Shown here piece by piece: positions 8,506 through 17,226 of a stretch of DNA of 64,000 nucleotides. Source of the stretch: Sphingomonas citri (GTDB taxonomy: Bacteria > Pseudomonadota > Alphaproteobacteria > Sphingomonadales > Sphingomonadaceae); contig NZ_JAHXZN010000010.1 of assembly GCF_019429485.1 (NCBI RefSeq), positions 49,281-113,280 on the forward strand, read 5' to 3'. A program made the translations under genes and the position numbers. The notes below the pieces were generated by a model. That model saw nothing but the letters and a program-made list of their open reading frames with translations. It did no database searches and was not told where the DNA came from. Every line of letters starts with the position of its first letter. The first letter of the stretch is position 1.

Positions 8506-9378
8506 ATGAGGCCAATGCTTCACTTGGAGCGCCCCCGCCGCAGCGTGCTGTTCATGCCAGCGTCGAACGGACGCGCGATCGCCAGAGCGCCTTCTTTGAA
8601 TTGTGACTCGGTGATCCTCGATCTCGAGGACTCGGTCGCGTCCGAGGCAAAGCTGGCCGCACGCGGCGCGGCACTCGCCGTACTAGCGACCGGCGAGCTG
8701 AACGTCTTCGAACGCGTCGTGCGCGTCAACAGCGCCGACACGGCCTGGGGCGCCGACGATCTCGCCGCGCTGCGCGGTGCGCCGCTCGACGCGGTGCTGC
8801 TCCCGAAGGTCGACGGTCCCGACACACTCCGCGCCGCGCGCGATGTGCTGGGCGAGGGGCCGGCGCTCTGGGCGATGATCGAGACCTGCGCCGGGGTCGC
8901 GGCGCTGCGCTCGATCGCGGCGGCGGCGCGCGAGACCGGGCTCGCCGCGCTGGTACTCGGGCCGAACGACCTCGCGCGCGAGCTACGTTGCACCTCGGGG
9001 GAGGATCGCGCGCCGCTGTGGCCGATCCTCACCGAGGTGGTGCTCTCGGCGCGGCTCGCTGGCATCGTCGCGCTCGACGGCGTCACCAACGTGATCGACG
9101 ATGCGGCCGCGATCGAGCGTGCCTGTGCGCAGGGCGCGCGCTGGGGGTTCGACGGCAAGACGCTGATCCACCCGGCCCAGATCGAGGCCGCCAACGGCGC
9201 CTTCGCGCCGTCGGCGGAGGCGGTCGCGCGCGCCGAGCGGATCGTCGCCGCCTTCGCCCTACCGGAGCATGAGGCGCGGGGGGCGATCCGGGTGGAGGGT
9301 GAGATGGTGGAGCGGCTTCACCTCGCCGAGGCGGAGCGGCTCATCGCGCTCGACCGCGCGGTTCAGTCGCGGCAGTAA
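8506..9378 (+). CDS. HpcH/HpaI aldolase / citrate lyase beta-like (CitE) CoA-ester lyase
   Basis: A 290-residue TIM-barrel protein of the CitE group. Visible motifs are RSVLFMPASNGRAIARAP near the N terminus, SVILDLEDSVASEAK (metal and CoA-ester site), VRVNSADTAWGADDL, LLPKVDGPDTL and GFDGKTLIHPAQIEAAN. Family members cleave or form acyl-CoA esters such as malyl-CoA, beta-methylmalyl-CoA or citramalyl-CoA; the substrate cannot be read from sequence alone. No catabolic partner genes lie beside it. Start ATG at 8506; an in-frame ATG nine bases later is equally possible. The end overlaps the convergent lipoprotein gene by 16 bases. Confidence 0.85.
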   Translation: MRPMLHLERPRRSVLFMPASNGRAIARAPSLNCDSVILDLEDSVASEAKLAARGAALAVLATGELNVFERVVRVNSADTAWGADDLAALRGAPLDAVLLPKVDGPDTLRAARDVLGEGPALWAMIETCAGVAALRSIAAAARETGLAALVLGPNDLARELRCTSGEDRAPLWPILTEVVLSARLAGIVALDGVTNVIDDAAAIERACAQGARWGFDGKTLIHPAQIEAANGAFAPSAEAVARAERIVAAFALPEHEARGAIRVEGEMVERLHLAEAERLIALDRAVQSRQ

Positions 9379-9833
9379 CCTTCGCCGGACTTGACGGTGA
9401 GGCAATCCCTCTTGCCGTCGAGGTACTTGAGCCCCGTCGCGGCGCCATCGGTCGGGCGCAGCAGTTCGCGTGCGCCCTCGCGCTGGAAGGCGATGCCGTC
9501 CGCGGTGACCTCGCCGTCGTACGTGCCCTTGTCATCGAGGCTCCACTGCATCGCCAGCGACACCGCGGTGTCGGCGCCCGCGCGCGGAGAGACGACGAGG
9601 TTGAGCCCTTCCACCCCGCGCCAGCGCCCGAGATAATGCGCGCGATCGGCCGAGGCAGCGGCGCTGGCCGTGGGGGAGGGGCTGGCACGGGAGGGGCTGG
9701 CCGTGTCAACAACCGGGGCGGCGGTTGCGTTGGCCGCAGCCCCGGTGGCGTCTCCACCTTCGGGCTCCCGCGTCCGGTCGCCGCAACCGGAAAGCAGCAG
9801 CAGAACGGCGGTGGTGAGCGCGACGGTCTTCAT
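9363..9833 (-). CDS. Small lipoprotein of unknown function
   Basis: A 156-residue protein with a clear lipoprotein signal peptide (MKTVALTTAVLLLLSGC; lipobox LSGC), a long Ala/Pro/Ser/Thr-rich disordered linker to about residue 62, and a compact C-terminal domain (about 63-156) starting YLGRWRGVEGLNLVV and ending with a Cys pair (RDCLTVKSGEGYCRD) that may form a disulfide. The domain has a lipocalin-like or beta-sandwich feel (short beta strands, GRWRGVEG), but no family is assigned. It is convergent with the CitE-like gene and sits just downstream of the TlpA-like gene on the same strand. Confidence 0.75.
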   Translation of the reverse strand: MKTVALTTAVLLLLSGCGDRTREPEGGDATGAAANATAAPVVDTASPSRASPSPTASAAASADRAHYLGRWRGVEGLNLVVSPRAGADTAVSLAMQWSLDDKGTYDGEVTADGIAFQREGARELLRPTDGAATGLKYLDGKRDCLTVKSGEGYCRD

Positions 9834-9879
9834 CCCCGCTCAACTCGCGCGACGCCGCACCGTTCCGGCGCGGCGCGGT

Positions 9880-10374
9880 TCAGCCTCTCGGCGCGGGCTC
9901 GTTGAGCAGCGGGATCAACTCGCGGTTGAGGTCTTCGAGATCCAGCGCGGCGGCCTTGGCATAGCGAACCACGCCGGCGCGATCGATGATGTAGTTGGTC
10001 GGCACGGCCGGCATCTCGGCGCTCATGCCCTTGATCCGACGCACCGCTGGGATCGCCATGGCGGCGAACAGCGGCTTGAGCTGGTGGAGCGGCGCGGACC
10101 CATCCGTCGCCACCGCGAAGACGCTGAGCCCGTGCTGCCTGGCGCGGCGGAAATAGCCGTCGAGCAGCGGAAGCTCGGCACGACAGGGCACGCACCAGGT
10201 CGCCCAGAAGTTGAGCAGCACCACCTCGCCGCGATGCTCGGCCAGCGTGGTCTTGCTGCCATCGACCAGCGTGAGCTCGATCGGCGGTGCCGGCTGCCCG
10301 ACCTTGAGCTCGCGCGCCGCCGCGGGCGCCGCGATCAGCGCGCTCGCGAGTGCGTATGAGGCGAGGTGTCGCAT
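9880..10374 (-). CDS. TlpA/ResA-like thiol-disulfide oxidoreductase
   Basis: A 164-residue exported thioredoxin-fold protein. The signal peptide is MRHLASYALASALIAAPAAA; the mature part begins LKVGQPAPPIELTLVDG, typical of the TlpA/ResA/DsbE group. The active site is WATWCVPC (C61, C64), followed by the cis-proline region VPTNYIIDRAGVV. Such proteins reduce periplasmic disulfides, often for cytochrome c or oxidase copper-site maturation; the specific partner is not evident here. The preceding gap (10375-10592) separates it from divergent purA. Confidence 0.88.
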   Translation of the reverse strand: MRHLASYALASALIAAPAAARELKVGQPAPPIELTLVDGSKTTLAEHRGEVVLLNFWATWCVPCRAELPLLDGYFRRARQHGLSVFAVATDGSAPLHQLKPLFAAMAIPAVRRIKGMSAEMPAVPTNYIIDRAGVVRYAKAAALDLEDLNRELIPLLNEPAPRG

Positions 10375-10592
10375 TGCCGTTCTATTATCCCCTGAGCGAA
10401 GATTGATGCGGCGCCGCGGTGGCGGTCAAGCGGGAGACTGGCCCGTCGTGGCGCGATCGACGCCGCGGGGCTGTGCCGGTTGACCTGCCGCCCCCTCGCG
10501 GCTACCCGCGCCACCGACATCGCTGAACCACTCGCGCGCCGAGTCCTGTCGAAGGGCGCGCGGGTTCGCCCGGCAGGCGGAGACCTGTATCC

Positions 10593-11882
10593 ATGGCCAA
10601 CGTAGCAGTCATCGGCGCGCAATGGGGCGACGAGGGCAAGGGCAAGATCGTCGACTGGCTCGCCGAGCGCGCCGACGTCGTCGTGCGCTTCCAGGGCGGA
10701 CACAACGCCGGGCACACGCTGGTGGTCGGTGAGTCGGTCTACAAGCTCTCGCTGCTGCCCTCGGGGATCGTGCGCGGCACGCCCTCGGTGATCGGCAACG
10801 GCGTGGTGCTCGATCCCTGGGCGCTCAAGGCCGAGATCGAGCGGCTAATGGGGCAGGGCGTGGTCGCCACCCCCGAGACGCTGCGGATCGCGGACAACTG
10901 CGCGCTGATCCTGCCCTTCCACCGCGACCTCGACGCCCTGCGCGAGGATGCCAGCGGCGCAGGCAAGATCGGCACGACGCGGCGCGGCATCGGCCCGGCC
11001 TATGAGGACAAGATCGGGCGCCGCGCGCTGCGCGTCTGCGACCTCGCGCACCTCGACGAACTCGGGCCGCAGCTCGACCGGCTCACCGCTCACCACGACG
11101 CGCTGCGCGCCGGCTTCGGCGAGGCGCCGATCGACCGCGACGCGCTCGTCGCCGAGCTGCGCGCCATCGCCGACTTCGTACTTCCCTTTGCCAAGCCGGT
11201 GTGGCGCGACCTCAACGCCGCGAAGGAGGCGGGCAAGCGCATCCTGTTCGAGGGCGCGCAGGGCGTGCTGCTCGACATCGACCACGGTACCTACCCGTTC
11301 GTCACCTCGTCGAACACGATCGCGGGCACCGCTGCGGGCGGCTCTGGGCTGGGGCCGGCGGCGGTGGGCTTCGTGCTGGGGATCGCCAAGGCCTATACCA
11401 CGCGCGTCGGCTCCGGGCCGTTTCCGACAGAGCTGGACGACGCCACCGGCGAGCGGCTCGGCACGCGCGGGCACGAGTTCGGCACAGTGACGGGGCGCAA
11501 GCGGCGCTGCGGCTGGTTCGACGCGGTGCTGGTGCGCCAGTCGGCGGCGGTGGGCGGGATCACCGGCATCGCGCTGACCAAGATCGACGTGCTCGACGGC
11601 CTGGACGAGGTGCGAATCTGCACCGGCTACCGTCTGCGCGACGAGGTGATCGACTATTTCCCGGCGCACGCGGCGGACCAGGCGCTGGTCGAGCCGGTCT
11701 ACGAGACGATCGAAGGCTGGCGAGAGTCAACCGCGGGCGCGCGGAGCTGGGCGGACCTGCCGGCGCAGGCGATCAAATACATTCGCCGCGTCGAGGAGCT
11801 GATCCGCTGCCCCGTTTCACTCGTGTCGACCAGCCCGGAGCGCGAGGACACCATCCTGGTGCGCGACCCGTTCGCCGACTGA
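10593..11882 (+). CDS. purA: Adenylosuccinate synthetase
   Basis: A 429-residue GTP-dependent enzyme making adenylosuccinate from IMP and aspartate in AMP synthesis. Diagnostic motifs are VIGAQWGDEGKGKIVDWL (phosphate-binding loop at the N terminus), FQGGHNAGHT, GIGPAYEDKIGRR, FEGAQGVLLDIDHGTYPFVT, GTVTGRKRRCGWFD and SLVSTSPERED near the end. Length and motif order match the family throughout. The ATG at 10593 has a GGAGA ribosome site about 12 bases upstream. It stands alone, with a strong GC hairpin just past the stop. Confidence 0.97.
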   Translation: MANVAVIGAQWGDEGKGKIVDWLAERADVVVRFQGGHNAGHTLVVGESVYKLSLLPSGIVRGTPSVIGNGVVLDPWALKAEIERLMGQGVVATPETLRIADNCALILPFHRDLDALREDASGAGKIGTTRRGIGPAYEDKIGRRALRVCDLAHLDELGPQLDRLTAHHDALRAGFGEAPIDRDALVAELRAIADFVLPFAKPVWRDLNAAKEAGKRILFEGAQGVLLDIDHGTYPFVTSSNTIAGTAAGGSGLGPAAVGFVLGIAKAYTTRVGSGPFPTELDDATGERLGTRGHEFGTVTGRKRRCGWFDAVLVRQSAAVGGITGIALTKIDVLDGLDEVRICTGYRLRDEVIDYFPAHAADQALVEPVYETIEGWRESTAGARSWADLPAQAIKYIRRVEELIRCPVSLVSTSPEREDTILVRDPFAD

Positions 11883-11892
11883 TCGCGACACG

Positions 11893-11914
11893 CCCCCGCG
11901 CCGTGGCGCGGGGG
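11893..11914. terminator. GC-rich hairpin between convergent genes
   Basis: A perfect 9-bp stem (CCCCCGCGC / GCGCGGGGG) with a 4-base loop lies ten bases after the purA stop and just before the end of the convergent 11930-12367 gene. It lacks a clear T-run on either side, so it is a probable but not canonical terminator. Confidence 0.5.
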
Positions 11915-11929
11915 GGAAGATCGGCGAGG

Positions 11930-12367
11930 TTATTGCGGCGACTGGGGCGTCGTCGCCATCGGATCGGTGCCCGTCGTGCGCGGGTTGTTCTGTGACGTCG
12001 GGTTGACCGTCGGATCCGGGTTCATCGTCTGCGTCGTCGGATCCGGGGTGGCGCTGCCGCCCGGCCGATCCATCGTCGAGCGATTGCGCGACGAGCGGCG
12101 CGACTCGCGCGTGGAGCGCGGCGAGGTCGTCGACATCGTGTCCGACTGCGTGCTCTGGGTGGTGGTACCGGTCGAACCGGGCTGCTGCGTCGTGCCCATC
12201 GTGCCTTGGTCCATACCGGTGCCCGACTGGCCCATACCGGTGCCCGACTGGCCCATACCGGTGCCCATGCCGCCGCCGGTGCTGCCGCCCGTACCGCCGG
12301 TGGTCTGTGCCGAAGCGACGGCGGGCAAAGCGAGTGCGGCCGCGGCCGCGATCACGAGAATGCGCAT
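11930..12367 (-). CDS. Secreted low-complexity Gly/Ser/Thr/Gln-rich protein
   Basis: A 145-residue protein with a clean signal peptide (MRILVIAAAAALALPAVASAQ) and an entirely low-complexity mature part rich in Gly, Ser, Thr, Met, Gln, Asn and Pro. Near the N terminus are tandem GTGMGQS units, encoded by a 21-bp direct repeat at 12211-12268; then an Arg/Ser-rich stretch and a Pro/Asn/Thr-rich tail. No enzyme-like motif is present. It is predicted disordered and periplasmic or surface-exposed; function unknown. It converges on purA and lies downstream of aroC on the same strand, about 80 bases from the aroC stop. Confidence 0.7.
   Translation of the reverse strand: MRILVIAAAAALALPAVASAQTTGGTGGSTGGGMGTGMGQSGTGMGQSGTGMDQGTMGTTQQPGSTGTTTQSTQSDTMSTTSPRSTRESRRSSRNRSTMDRPGGSATPDPTTQTMNPDPTVNPTSQNNPRTTGTDPMATTPQSPQ
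12211..12268. repeat. 21-bp tandem repeat inside a secreted-protein gene
   Basis: About 2.7 copies of a 21-bp unit (CCATACCGGTGCCCGACTGGC on the + strand) in perfect tandem, encoding GTGMGQS in the 11930-12367 gene. Because 21 is a multiple of three, copy-number changes would keep the frame. Confidence 0.85.
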
Positions 12368-12448
12368 GAGAACCTCTCCTTGTGTGTGCGGTCCGAACGA
12401 AGCGCACGAAGCAGGTGTTCCAGTCATTTCTCGCCTAAATTAACCAAC

Positions 12449-13516
12449 TTATCCGCATTGGGCGCGGTGAAGCAAGGCCTGGTCGGCGAGCACCAGCGCG
12501 ACCATTGCCTCCACCACGGGCACGCCGCGGATTCCGACACAGGGGTCGTGCCGGCCCTTGGTGGCGATCTCGGTCGCGTCGCCCTCGCGCGTGACGGTCG
12601 CGACCGGGGTGAGGATCGAGCTGGTCGGCTTGAAAGCGACGCGCACGCGGATCGGCTGGCCGGTGGCGATCCCGCCCGCGATCCCGCCGGCGTGATTGGC
12701 GAGGAAGGCGGGGCCGTCCGCGCCGGGGCGCATCGCGTCGGCATTCTGCTCGCCCGAGAGCGCCGCGGCGGCGAAGCCGTCACCGATCTCCACACCCTTC
12801 ACCGCGTTGATCGACATGCACGCCGCGGCGAGCTCGCTGTCGAGCTTGGCGTAGAGCGGCGCGCCCCAGCCCGCGGGCACGCCGGTCGCCTCGCACACCA
12901 CCACCGCGCCGAGCGAGGAACCGGCCTTGCGCGCGGCGTCGACCTTCTCTTCCCAGCGCGCGGCGGCGGCGGGATCGGGACAGAAGAAGGGATTGGCGCC
13001 GATCGCAGCGCCGTCGAACGTCGCCGGATCGATCGCGTCGCCGCCGATCGCCTCGACCCAGGCGCGCACGCGCACCTGCGGCACCACCAGCCGCGCCACC
13101 GCGCCGGCGGCGACGCGCGCGGCGGTCTCGCGCGCGGACGATCGACCGCCGCCGCGATAGTCGCGGAAGCCGTATTTGGCGTCATAGGCGTAATCGGCGT
13201 GGCCGGGTCGATAGGCGAGCGCGACGTCGGAATAATCCTTGGAGCGCTGGTCGACGTTCTCGATCATCAGGCTGATCGGCGTCCCGGTAGTGCGTCCCTC
13301 GAACACGCCCGAGAGGATGCGGACCTGGTCGGGCTCGCGCCGCTGCGTGGTGAAGCGCGACTGGCCGGGGCGGCGGCGGTCGAGCCAAGGCTGGATGTCG
13401 GCCTCGGCCAGCGCGATCCCCGGCGGGCAGCCGTCCACCACCGCGCCCAGCGCCGGACCGTGGCTCTCGCCCCAGGTGGTGAAGCGGAACACGCGGCCGA
13501 AGGTGTTGTAGCTCAT
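12449..13516 (-). CDS. aroC: Chorismate synthase
   Basis: A 355-residue FMN-dependent lyase converting 5-enolpyruvylshikimate-3-phosphate to chorismate, the last shared step of aromatic amino acid synthesis. Motifs are the N-terminal FGRVFRFTTWGESHGPALG, LDRRRPGQSRFTTQRREPD, GRTTGTPISLMIEN, SARETAARVAAGAVAR, and the C-terminal NHAGGIAGGIATGQPI and GRHDPCVGIR. Length is normal and all signature regions are present, so it should be functional. Confidence 0.97.
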   Translation of the reverse strand: MSYNTFGRVFRFTTWGESHGPALGAVVDGCPPGIALAEADIQPWLDRRRPGQSRFTTQRREPDQVRILSGVFEGRTTGTPISLMIENVDQRSKDYSDVALAYRPGHADYAYDAKYGFRDYRGGGRSSARETAARVAAGAVARLVVPQVRVRAWVEAIGGDAIDPATFDGAAIGANPFFCPDPAAAARWEEKVDAARKAGSSLGAVVVCEATGVPAGWGAPLYAKLDSELAAACMSINAVKGVEIGDGFAAAALSGEQNADAMRPGADGPAFLANHAGGIAGGIATGQPIRVRVAFKPTSSILTPVATVTREGDATEIATKGRHDPCVGIRGVPVVEAMVALVLADQALLHRAQCG

Positions 13517-13668
13517 GCGGGAGGGTCCGAATGTTGCGAATGTTGAGTCGCTGGCGCGTCCGGACTCAACGTTCGCGGGCGACCAGGATAGGGTACGGTG
13601 CGCGCTGTGCCAGAAGCACGCGGTTTAGGACAGGGGGCGGCTCTCGGCGGCTCACCCTCTTTTCGCAC

Positions 13669-13760
13669 CCACCCCGGCGAACGCCGGGATCCAGTTGGGG
13701 AGCGTTGGTAAGTCTCACGTCAGCCTTCCCACCGGGACCCGGGCATTCGCCGGGGCGGTG
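13669..13760. repeat. REP-type inverted repeat pair
   Basis: The intergenic space between aroC and the GNAT gene holds ACCCCGGCGAACGCCGGGAT at 13670-13689 and, about 45 bases on, an inverted related arm (CCCGGGCATTCGCCGGGGCG). The same CCCGGCGAANGCCGGGATCCA core recurs at about 59114. This is a dispersed extragenic palindrome rather than a gene; the rest of the 280-base gap shows nothing recognisable. Confidence 0.7.
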
Positions 13761-13796
13761 GCGATAGAAGAGAGCGCACTCCCAGCCTACGGCCGC

Positions 13797-14342
13797 TCAC
13801 TCTCCGCCGAGCACCGCGAAGGCGTCGGCGTGACGCGCGTCGCCGCGGACGCCGCAGGGCATCAGCCCACCCTGCAGCGGCAGCGCCAGCAGATGCTCGC
13901 CGGCATAGGGCGAGACGAAGTTGGCCGCATAATCCTCGTGGAAGCCGAAGCGCCGATAGTAAGCGGCGTCGCCCAGCACGAAGCACAGCACCACGCGCTC
14001 GGCCTCGAGCCGCTCGAGCCCGGCCTGGACCAGCGCCTCGCCGACGCCGCGGCGGCGATAGGCGGGCGCCACCGCGAGCGGCGCCAGCGCCACCGCGGGC
14101 ACAGCGCGATCGTTCACCGTCACCGCCATGCGGCTGAACGCCACCGCGCCGACGATCGCGCCGGTAGCGCCATCGACCGCCGCCATCATCAGCACCATGG
14201 CGCCGTCGACGCACAGCCGCCGCACCAGATCGGCCTCGTCGGGGCGCGCGAAACAGGTGCGCAGCAGCGAGTCGATCCCCGCCACGTCCTCGCCGCGCGC
14301 GGGGCGGACGATCAGCTCGGCCGGGGCGCCCGTCTCAGGCAA
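13797..14342 (-). CDS. GNAT family N-acetyltransferase
   Basis: A 181-residue acetyltransferase. The acetyl-CoA-binding motif A is APLAVAPAYRRRGVGEALV, followed by motif B around FVLGDAAYYRRFGFHEDY. The C-terminal half resembles the YhbS-type small-molecule GNATs found across Proteobacteria. The substrate is not predictable. The start overlaps the fabI stop by 8 bases on the same strand, which points to co-transcription and translational coupling with fabI. Confidence 0.88.
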   Translation of the reverse strand: MPETGAPAELIVRPARGEDVAGIDSLLRTCFARPDEADLVRRLCVDGAMVLMMAAVDGATGAIVGAVAFSRMAVTVNDRAVPAVALAPLAVAPAYRRRGVGEALVQAGLERLEAERVVLCFVLGDAAYYRRFGFHEDYAANFVSPYAGEHLLALPLQGGLMPCGVRGDARHADAFAVLGGE

Positions 14343-15162
14343 GCGCGATGTCCGGCGCGTCCTCCGCCTTCATGCCGATGACGTTGTAGCCGGCGTCGAC
14401 ATGGTGGATCTCACCGGTGACGCCGCTGGCGAGCGAGCTCAGCAGGTACAGGCCCGCGCCCCCGACCTCGTCGATCGAGACGGTGCGGCGCAGCGGTGCG
14501 TTGAGCTCGTTCCACTTGAGGATGTAGTTGAAGTCGCCGATGCCGCGCGCGGCCAGCGTCTGGATCGGCCCCGCCGAGATGGCGTTGATGCGGATGTTCT
14601 CGGGCCCGAGATCGACCGCGAGATATTTGACGCTCGTCTCCAGCGCGGCCTTGGCGACACCCATCACGTTATAATGAGGGATCACCTTCTCGGCGCCGTA
14701 ATAGGTCAGCGTTAGGATCGCGCCGCCGCTGGGCATCATTCGGCGCGCACGCTGCGCCACCGCGACCAGCGAATAGGCCGAGACGTTCATCGTCATCAGG
14801 AAATTGTCGAGCGTGGTATCGTAATAGCGCCCGCGCAGCTGCGACTTGTCGGAGAAGCCGATGGCGTGGACGACGAAGTCGATCGTCGGCCATTCCTGCG
14901 CCAGCGCGGCGAAGGTGTCGTCCAGCGCGGCCATGTCGGAGACGTCGCAGTCGAACAGCCGCGCGACGCCGAGCTGCTCGGCGAGCGGGCGCACGCGCTT
15001 CTCCATCGCCGCGCCCTGGTAGGAGAAGGCCAGCTCGGCGCCGGCCTCACTCAGCTGCTTGGCGATCCCCCAGGCCAGCGACTTGTCGTTGGCGAGCCCC
15101 ATGATCAGCCCGCGCTTGCCCCCCATCAGTCCGTTCACGAAGCCACCATCATTGTTCATCAT
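14335..15162 (-). CDS. fabI: Enoyl-[acyl-carrier-protein] reductase (NADH) FabI
   Basis: A 275-residue short-chain-dehydrogenase-type enoyl-ACP reductase for the last step of each fatty-acid elongation cycle. Motifs are KRGLIMGLANDKSLAWGIA (NAD binding), DCDVSDMAALDD, HAIGFSDKSQLRGRY, and the catalytic region LTYYGAEKVIPHYNVMGVAK with the FabI-type Tyr-x6-Lys, then GPIQTLAARGI. The start could be either of two adjacent ATGs (15162 or 15159). Its 5' end overlaps the YihY gene by 14 bases, making a coupled DnaJ-YihY-FabI-GNAT unit. Confidence 0.96.
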   Translation of the reverse strand: MMNNDGGFVNGLMGGKRGLIMGLANDKSLAWGIAKQLSEAGAELAFSYQGAAMEKRVRPLAEQLGVARLFDCDVSDMAALDDTFAALAQEWPTIDFVVHAIGFSDKSQLRGRYYDTTLDNFLMTMNVSAYSLVAVAQRARRMMPSGGAILTLTYYGAEKVIPHYNVMGVAKAALETSVKYLAVDLGPENIRINAISAGPIQTLAARGIGDFNYILKWNELNAPLRRTVSIDEVGGAGLYLLSSLASGVTGEIHHVDAGYNVIGMKAEDAPDIALA

Positions 15163-16111
15163 TATCGTCGGCCCCCTCTACAACCGCTGCGGGCGGCTCC
15201 GCCAGTGCCGCGTTCAGGTGAGCGCCGAACACTAGGCCAAGGCCGATCAGATAGAAGAACAGCAGCATCACCACCACCCCGGCGAGGCTGCCATAGGTGA
15301 GATCATAGCCGCCGAGCTGCGACAGCACCCAGGGCAGGCCGGCGGTCATGCTCACCCACCACAATGTCGTGAACAGCGCGCCGGGCCATTTCTTGCTCTC
15401 GCTGCGGCGATAGCGGCCGGGGGTGACCGAGTAGAACAGCATGTACAGCGCGCCGAACATCACCGCCGCGGGCACCAGCCGCGCGAGGTTAAGCCACTCG
15501 GCGACATGCTGCGCGACCGGCAGCAGTCGGTAGATGAACTGCTCGGCCGCGATCAGCAGACCCTGCACCAAGAAGGAGAAGAGCGCGATCACGATCGAGC
15601 CGACGATCGCGAGGCTCAGCCCCAGCCGCGCGCGCCACAGCGACTGCGACGAGCGCGTGCCATAGGCGCGGCGGAAGATGTCGCGGATCGTCTCGGCGAA
15701 GCTGCCGACCGTCCACAATCCTACCAACGCGCCGAACCACAGCAGCGAGCCGGTCCGCGCCTGGAGCACGTTGCGGATCGGCTCGCGCAGGATCGCGCCG
15801 ACGTCGCGCGGCAGCACCGACAGGAAGCTGGCGACCCCGCGCTGCACCTCGTCGGTCTGGCCGAACAGCGAGGCGACCGCAGCGGCGACGATGAAGAAGG
15901 GGAATACCGTCATCAGCGCCAGGTAGGCGAGGTTGCCGGCGTGGATGAAGCCGTCGGTGTAGACGCCGACGGCGGCGCGCTTCACCACCGCCCAGCTGTA
16001 GCTGCCGGGCCGGACGTGCGCGAGCTGGCGGTCGAGGCGCCGCCGCGCGGCACCGTGATGGCGCGCGCGATCCTCAGGCGTGAGCGTGGGAGGGGCGTCC
16101 TTCACCCACAT
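15149..16111 (-). CDS. YihY/UPF0761 family membrane protein
   Basis: A 320-residue protein of the YihY family (once misnamed RNase BN). It has about six hydrophobic segments and the family motifs NLAYLALMTVFPFFIVAAAV, LWTVGSFAETIRDIFRRAYG, FYSVTPGRYRR and WPGALFTTLWW. An inner-membrane location is expected; the biochemical role is unknown. The ATG at 16111 shares a base with the DnaJ-like stop (TGATG), and its end overlaps fabI, so it is central to a translationally coupled cluster. Confidence 0.9.
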   Translation of the reverse strand: MWVKDAPPTLTPEDRARHHGAARRRLDRQLAHVRPGSYSWAVVKRAAVGVYTDGFIHAGNLAYLALMTVFPFFIVAAAVASLFGQTDEVQRGVASFLSVLPRDVGAILREPIRNVLQARTGSLLWFGALVGLWTVGSFAETIRDIFRRAYGTRSSQSLWRARLGLSLAIVGSIVIALFSFLVQGLLIAAEQFIYRLLPVAQHVAEWLNLARLVPAAVMFGALYMLFYSVTPGRYRRSESKKWPGALFTTLWWVSMTAGLPWVLSQLGGYDLTYGSLAGVVVMLLFFYLIGLGLVFGAHLNAALAEPPAAVVEGADDNDEQ

Positions 16112-17049
16112 CAGACTCCCATGTTCGCGCGCGGGTTCCCCCCGCCGGTCCAGCCCGCCACGAACGACTTCAGCGCGGCGTCGTCCGCGGGCACGTCGAT
16201 CACGAGGCGAACGAGCTGGTCGCCCCGACCGCCGGCCTTGCGGTGAAAGCCCTTTCCCTTCAGGCGTAGCGTCTTGCCCGAAGTCGAGCCGGGCGGCACC
16301 GTGAGCATCACCGGCTTGTCGACAGTCGGCACCTTGACCGCGCCGCCCTCCACCGCCTCCTTGAGCGAGACGGGCAGGTCGAGCCGGACGTCATCGCCCT
16401 CGCGCGTGAAGAAGCGGTGCGGCTGGATCTCGATCGTGACGATCGCGTCGCCGGGGCCGCCGGCACCGGGATCGCCCTTGCCGGAGAGACGCATCTGCGT
16501 GCCGGTCTCGACCCCGGCGGGCAGCTTGAGGTCGATCGTCCTGCCGTCGGCCAGGGTGACGCGCTGCGGCGCGAGCGCGGCGGCGTCGGCGAAGGGCACC
16601 TGGAGGCGATAGGCGACGTTGCCGCCCTTGGGGGGCGGACCGGCGCTGCGCCGGCCAAAGCCGCTGGCGAAGCCGCCGCCGCCGCCGCCCCGCCCGCCGA
16701 ACAGACCCTCGAAGATATCGGACATGTCGGGCGCGTCGCCGCCGCCCATGTCGAACTGCTGCGAGCGGAAGCCGCCCGCGCCGCCGGGCCGCGTGCCGCC
16801 GGCGCCATAGCCGAAGGGAGCGGTGGGGTTGCCGTCGCCGTCGATCTCGCCGCGGTCGTAGCGCGCGCGCTCGTCCTTGTCGGTCAGCAGGTCATAGGCC
16901 GAGGTCACCTGGCCGAACCGCTCCGCCGCCTTGGGATTGCCCTGGTTGCGGTCGGGATGCAGCTCCTTGGCGAGCTTGCGATAGGCTTTCTTGATGTCCG
17001 CCTCGCTGGCGCCGCGCGCCACGCCCAGCGTCGCATATGGATCGGCCAT
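16111..17049 (-). CDS. DnaJ/CbpA-type J-domain co-chaperone (type II, no zinc finger)
   Basis: A 312-residue protein. An N-terminal J domain (residues about 4-68) has the HPD motif in LAKELHPDRNQG; next is a Gly/Phe-rich linker (about 75-130, with MSDIFEGLFGG and a poly-Gly run), then the two DnaJ C-terminal beta-domains (TIDLKLPAGVETGTQMRLSGKG; LPVSLKEAVEGGAVKVPT; SGKTLRLKGKGF). No CxxCxGxG zinc motifs are present, so this is a CbpA-like partner of DnaK rather than canonical DnaJ. It is the first gene of the coupled leftward cluster. Confidence 0.92.
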   Translation of the reverse strand: MADPYATLGVARGASEADIKKAYRKLAKELHPDRNQGNPKAAERFGQVTSAYDLLTDKDERARYDRGEIDGDGNPTAPFGYGAGGTRPGGAGGFRSQQFDMGGGDAPDMSDIFEGLFGGRGGGGGGFASGFGRRSAGPPPKGGNVAYRLQVPFADAAALAPQRVTLADGRTIDLKLPAGVETGTQMRLSGKGDPGAGGPGDAIVTIEIQPHRFFTREGDDVRLDLPVSLKEAVEGGAVKVPTVDKPVMLTVPPGSTSGKTLRLKGKGFHRKAGGRGDQLVRLVIDVPADDAALKSFVAGWTGGGNPRANMGV

Positions 17050-17226
17050 GGATTCCCCAAATGGTGTGTTACTCCCCTATGTGGGATAGTCGCGGCACGA
17101 GCGCAATCGCCGCGTCGGCGCAAGCGCCCTCGCGCGCGGTGTTGACCCGCCGCGGCGGGCCACCGTAGAAGACGGGCCGGGGCGGTCCGGTCGGGCCGCC
17201 CTTGTTCTTTCCGAGGAGAAGGCCCC

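Noticed and set aside
10375..10592. Riboswitch in front of purA
   Set aside because: No purine-type aptamer core or terminator/antiterminator pair could be recognised.
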